Source of the DNA: Streptomyces sp. CoH27
GTDB taxonomy: Bacteria; Actinomycetota; Actinomycetes; Streptomycetales; Streptomycetaceae
Length of the DNA: 64,000 bases
Direction of reading: 5' to 3'
Assembly (NCBI RefSeq): GCF_020181035.1
Contig: NZ_JAIQYY010000008.1
Location: 116,801 to 180,800, forward strand
The notes beneath the pieces are model-generated. The model searched no databases. It was not told the origin of the DNA and was given only the letters and a program-made list of their open reading frames with translations. The number at the start of each line of letters is the position of its first letter. Within the stretch, counting starts at the first letter, position 1. Of this stretch, positions 61,977-64,000 are shown piece by piece. A program made the position numbers and the translations under genes.

Positions 61977-62327
61977 TCAACCCGCCTGAGCCATCGGAAA
62001 GGCACCCGGCGCAACGGCGGTGGCCCGATAGGCGATGCCGTGCCGCTGCTGGCCGTTGAACACGCTCTCCCACGGCCGGGCCACCAGGCCCACCAGCGAG
62101 ACCGGAGCACCGAGCGTCAGTCCCTCAGTGACGCCGCTCTCCGGGACCGTGACCTTGATGAGCGACGATTCGCCGTCCTCGATATAGACGACGCCGATCG
62201 TCATCAGCGGCTCACCGCTGACAGCGTCGGTGGCTCGCTCCCCGGTCTGCCGGTCCCGGACCTTGGGTTCCGGAGCCTCGGTCAGCAGGATCGTCGCGGC
62301 CGAGGTCTCCACACGGATTACACGCAC
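61977..62327 (-). CDS. SCO3933-family regulatory protein
   Basis: A 116-residue protein from GTG 62327 (GGGAGAG upstream): VRVIRVETSAATILLTEAPE, then VRDRQTGERATDAVSGEPL and ARPWESVFNGQQRHGIAYRA. It matches my memory of the SCO3933 family that lies directly upstream of the translocase gene in many AICEs. A role in regulating transfer or replication, like Pra of pSAM2, is plausible but unproven. It is the first gene of the tra-to-int series. Confidence 0.75.
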   Translation of the reverse strand: MRVIRVETSAATILLTEAPEPKVRDRQTGERATDAVSGEPLMTIGVVYIEDGESSLIKVTVPESGVTEGLTLGAPVSLVGLVARPWESVFNGQQRHGIAYRATAVAPGAFPMAQAG

Positions 62328-62645
62328 AGAATTGCTCTCCCTTGCGCTGCACCGTACGCACGCACGGTGCACTTAGTGACGAATGACTACGCAACGGGAG
62401 GTTGACCGCATACCGACTGGGCGCGATACGCTCCAAGAGCGTTGATGCCAACGACGCACCCGGCCTGAGTGGGCTGCCTCCCGCTCAGGCCACATCTGTT
62501 TCTGTGGCCCTTCCGCTCACGCACCGGTGCAGGCCTGCCTTCCTGCTCCGGCCGTTCGCATGCCCGCACAACCCACTTCGCTGGATGCGAATGGGTGTGC
62601 TGACACCAACCACAGTAACCCGTACTCCAAGTACTGTCTAGTACT
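62328..62645. promoter_or_regulatory. Control region of the transfer-replication operon
   Basis: This gene-free 318-base region is the likely promoter of the operon that begins with the SCO3933-family gene. Its upstream end carries the GTAC-phased repeat array described separately. A moderately A+T-rich stretch at 62,330-62,400 is the likely core promoter. Confidence 0.6.
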
Positions 62646-62678
62646 TCAGGTACCAGTCCGTACTTCGTGTACGCCCAA
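62622..62678. repeat. Three 19-bp repeats with GTAC every 9-10 bases
   Basis: Units at 62622-62640, 62641-62659 and 62660-62678 each begin GTAC(T)T-C and carry a second GTAC nine bases later. Six GTAC tetramers occur at spacings 9, 10, 9, 10 and 9. The array overlaps the last ten codons and stop of the XRE-TPR regulator gene and lies upstream of the transfer operon, so it is a candidate operator. Confidence 0.85.
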
Positions 62679-63875
62679 CTCAGCCGCCAGGGAGCGCAGT
62701 TCCTGAGAGGGCGGCTGGCTCATGGTCAGCAGGTCCGCCGCAAGTTGCTTGACCATCGGCAGGGCCCGCACCATCTCGGGCGACAACTCACGTGCCCTCA
62801 TCAATGCTGATACGGCCTCAGCGACCTGCCGGCGCTGGGCATAGGCCCTGGCGACATCGATCTGAAAGCGCGTCTGGCGTTCGGCGGAGAGTTCCGACGC
62901 GTCGAGGGCCTGCGCAGCTCTCAGAGCGACTCCGGCATCCCCCAGGTCGACCGCGACGGAGACCTCGTGCAAACCGACGTTGGTGGGCCCGAACTCAGTG
63001 TTGTAGTCGTTGCGCCCATCGCCGACTTGTTCGGCCATCGCGCGAGCGTCGCGGAGATACCCGTACGCCTCATCGGCGAGGTTCAACCGAGCGGCAGCCA
63101 CAGCCCGTTGCAACGTCAGCGCACCCCGAAGCGCCACCGCCTCGATCTGTCCCGACTCCGACAGAGGCCGCAGCGCATCGGCTGCACTCCCCGACGCCTG
63201 GGCCGCCTGCTCGAAGTGGCGCGCGCCGAGGAAGACGATCGAAAGCCGGAACTCACCAGCCGCCATCAGCAGCGGATCACTCGCCCGCTCGGCAGCAACC
63301 ACGGCACGGTCGACAGCGATCCAAGCTGCCTCTGGCTCTCCCAAGTTCGCGAGCGCGCCACTGCACGTGTGATACATGACGGCGAGCAGACGAAACAGCT
63401 CGACGCGGTCCGACTCCGGAACCGAGCGGGCGGCCGACTCCAGCCGGGGAACCAACCCTTCGAGCAGTTCGGCCAAGTCGGCGTAGTTGCCCTGATGTGT
63501 CAGCGACCAGGCGCGGTCGACTTCGGCGCGAAGCGCCGGCACATCGGGGGAAGCGTCCTGTCGGCCGAGGATCGCCTTCAGCGAGTGCGCGGCGCTCAGC
63601 ACCAGCCGCAGCCGACTCGCCCCAGGCGGCTCGCCTTCGGCCACCGACGCCACGATGGGGGCCTCGGCCGCCAGCTCGGCGACCGGCACCTCAAGGACGT
63701 CGGCGACTTTCTCCAACACGGTCATCCGGTCGATACGGCGCACGCCCCGCTCCACCTGGGACACCCATGCTTCGGAGCGCCCCAAGAGCCCGGCGAACTC
63801 CTTCTGGGACAGTCCCCGGCGCTTGCGGTTGAAGGCGATCTTGCGGCCGAGTGCCTTCTGATACTCAGTGCTCAA
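62646..63875 (-). CDS. XRE-family regulator with TPR-like repeats
   Basis: A 409-residue regulator. The N-terminal helix-turn-helix is SQKEFAGLLGRSEAWVSQVE (about residues 23-42), followed by RMTVLEKVADVLEVPVAELA. From about residue 110 to the end the protein is a helical solenoid with TPR-like pairs (AWIAVDRAVVAAERASDPLL, RAYAQRRQVAEAVSALMRAR), the layout of quorum or ligand-responsive regulators. The TTG at 63875 has AAGGGCG upstream and overlaps the end of the preceding frame by 11 bases. It is a candidate repressor of the element. Confidence 0.85.
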   Translation of the reverse strand: MSTEYQKALGRKIAFNRKRRGLSQKEFAGLLGRSEAWVSQVERGVRRIDRMTVLEKVADVLEVPVAELAAEAPIVASVAEGEPPGASRLRLVLSAAHSLKAILGRQDASPDVPALRAEVDRAWSLTHQGNYADLAELLEGLVPRLESAARSVPESDRVELFRLLAVMYHTCSGALANLGEPEAAWIAVDRAVVAAERASDPLLMAAGEFRLSIVFLGARHFEQAAQASGSAADALRPLSESGQIEAVALRGALTLQRAVAAARLNLADEAYGYLRDARAMAEQVGDGRNDYNTEFGPTNVGLHEVSVAVDLGDAGVALRAAQALDASELSAERQTRFQIDVARAYAQRRQVAEAVSALMRARELSPEMVRALPMVKQLAADLLTMSQPPSQELRSLAAELGVHEVRTGT

Positions 63876-64000
63876 CGTCCACGCCCTTGCCGGACATGAA
63901 GTCCAAGCGGTCGACCTCTGTGGCCGAGAGGTAGCGGTCCCGCTCGGAGAGGAATGCCTGCACGTAGTCCTTCGATTCGTGCTCCTCGAAGGCCGCCTTG
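63865..64000 (-). CDS. C-terminal fragment of an unidentified protein
   Basis: An open frame enters from the right edge and ends at 63865. The visible 44 residues start KAAFEEHESKDYVQAFLSER and contain VDRLDFMSGKGVDVEH before the stop. It overlaps the start of the XRE-TPR gene by 11 bases, so it belongs to the same operon. Too little is visible to assign a family. Confidence 0.7.
   Translation of the reverse strand, partial: KAAFEEHESKDYVQAFLSERDRYLSATEVDRLDFMSGKGVDVEH

Larger units (their letters stand above)
55882..64000. mobile_element. pSAM2-like actinomycete integrative and conjugative element (left part)
   Basis: From the 3' half of tRNA-Pro to the window end all genes read toward the tRNA and match the AICE plan: Int, Xis, RepSA-like initiator, small spread proteins, FtsK/TraB-type translocase and regulators. 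Double-stranded DNA transfer by a single translocase and autonomous rolling-circle replication after excision are typical of the class. Genes overlap through most of the array. The exact left boundary is placed in the anticodon/T-arm half of the tRNA by analogy; the right boundary (attR) is outside the window. Confidence 0.88.

Overview
The window is chromosomal DNA from a Streptomyces or very close relative. It is extremely G+C rich with strong G/C bias at third codon positions. It carries the developmental markers BldG with its partner anti-sigma factor and the WhiB-like protein WblA, a 6C RNA, Lys/Ala-rich tails on DNA enzymes, and many leaderless promoters. From memory, the gene order topA, hppA, bldG, helicase, tad cluster, acs, nhaA, nth, crp, paired ArsA-like ATPases, wblA and a class A penicillin-binding protein matches the core chromosome around SCO3539-SCO3583 of S. 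coelicolor. This was not checked by a search.

Layout, left part (1-18,140). The window opens inside a dnaK followed by grpE without dnaJ. A tRNA-Thr(CGT) with a bidirectional terminator follows. A long minus-strand series comes next: a Tap-like secreted peptidase, DNA polymerase III delta', a three-part membrane/dTMP kinase/coiled-coil fusion, topoisomerase I, a tiny membrane protein, a class I methyltransferase, a lipoprotein, the H+-pumping pyrophosphatase, and the bldG/anti-sigma pair.

Middle part (18,303-31,232). A DECH-box helicase converges on, and overlaps, a minus-strand tad-type pilus cluster (CpaE/Ssd-like, TadA, TadB, TadC, Flp-like pilin, TadE, TadG-like). This cluster holds a 13-bp repeat array that carries ribosome-binding sequences. 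After it come a 6C RNA, a HAD phosphatase, a degenerate Fic-fold protein divergent from a CooC-like ATPase, and a polysaccharide-deacetylase-like lipoprotein.

Metabolic and housekeeping part (31,396-55,773). This holds a SulP-STAS-carbonic anhydrase fusion with internal repeats, acetyl-CoA synthetase, NhaA, a holin-like protein coupled to an epoxide-hydrolase-like enzyme, MarP protease, a CoA-type Nudix enzyme, endonuclease III, Crp, an aminoglycoside-adenylyltransferase-like nucleotidyltransferase, a metallo-beta-lactamase-fold/Nudix pair, RidA with a DUF4177 protein, two coupled ArsA-like ATPases, WblA, PBP, a YqeY-like protein, a metallophosphoesterase and a Pr6Pr membrane protein.

Right end (55,848-64,000). 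A pSAM2-like actinomycete integrative and conjugative element (AICE) sits at the 3' end of a tRNA-Pro(CGG). From the tRNA outward it encodes Int, Xis, a RepSA-like HUH replication initiator, small spread/transfer proteins, an FtsK/TraB-type DNA translocase, an SCO3933-family regulator, and an XRE-TPR regulator whose 3' end overlaps three 19-bp GTAC-phased repeats. All element genes run toward the tRNA and many overlap, so they probably form one operon that drives excision, replication and mycelial transfer. The right attachment site and any cargo lie beyond the window.
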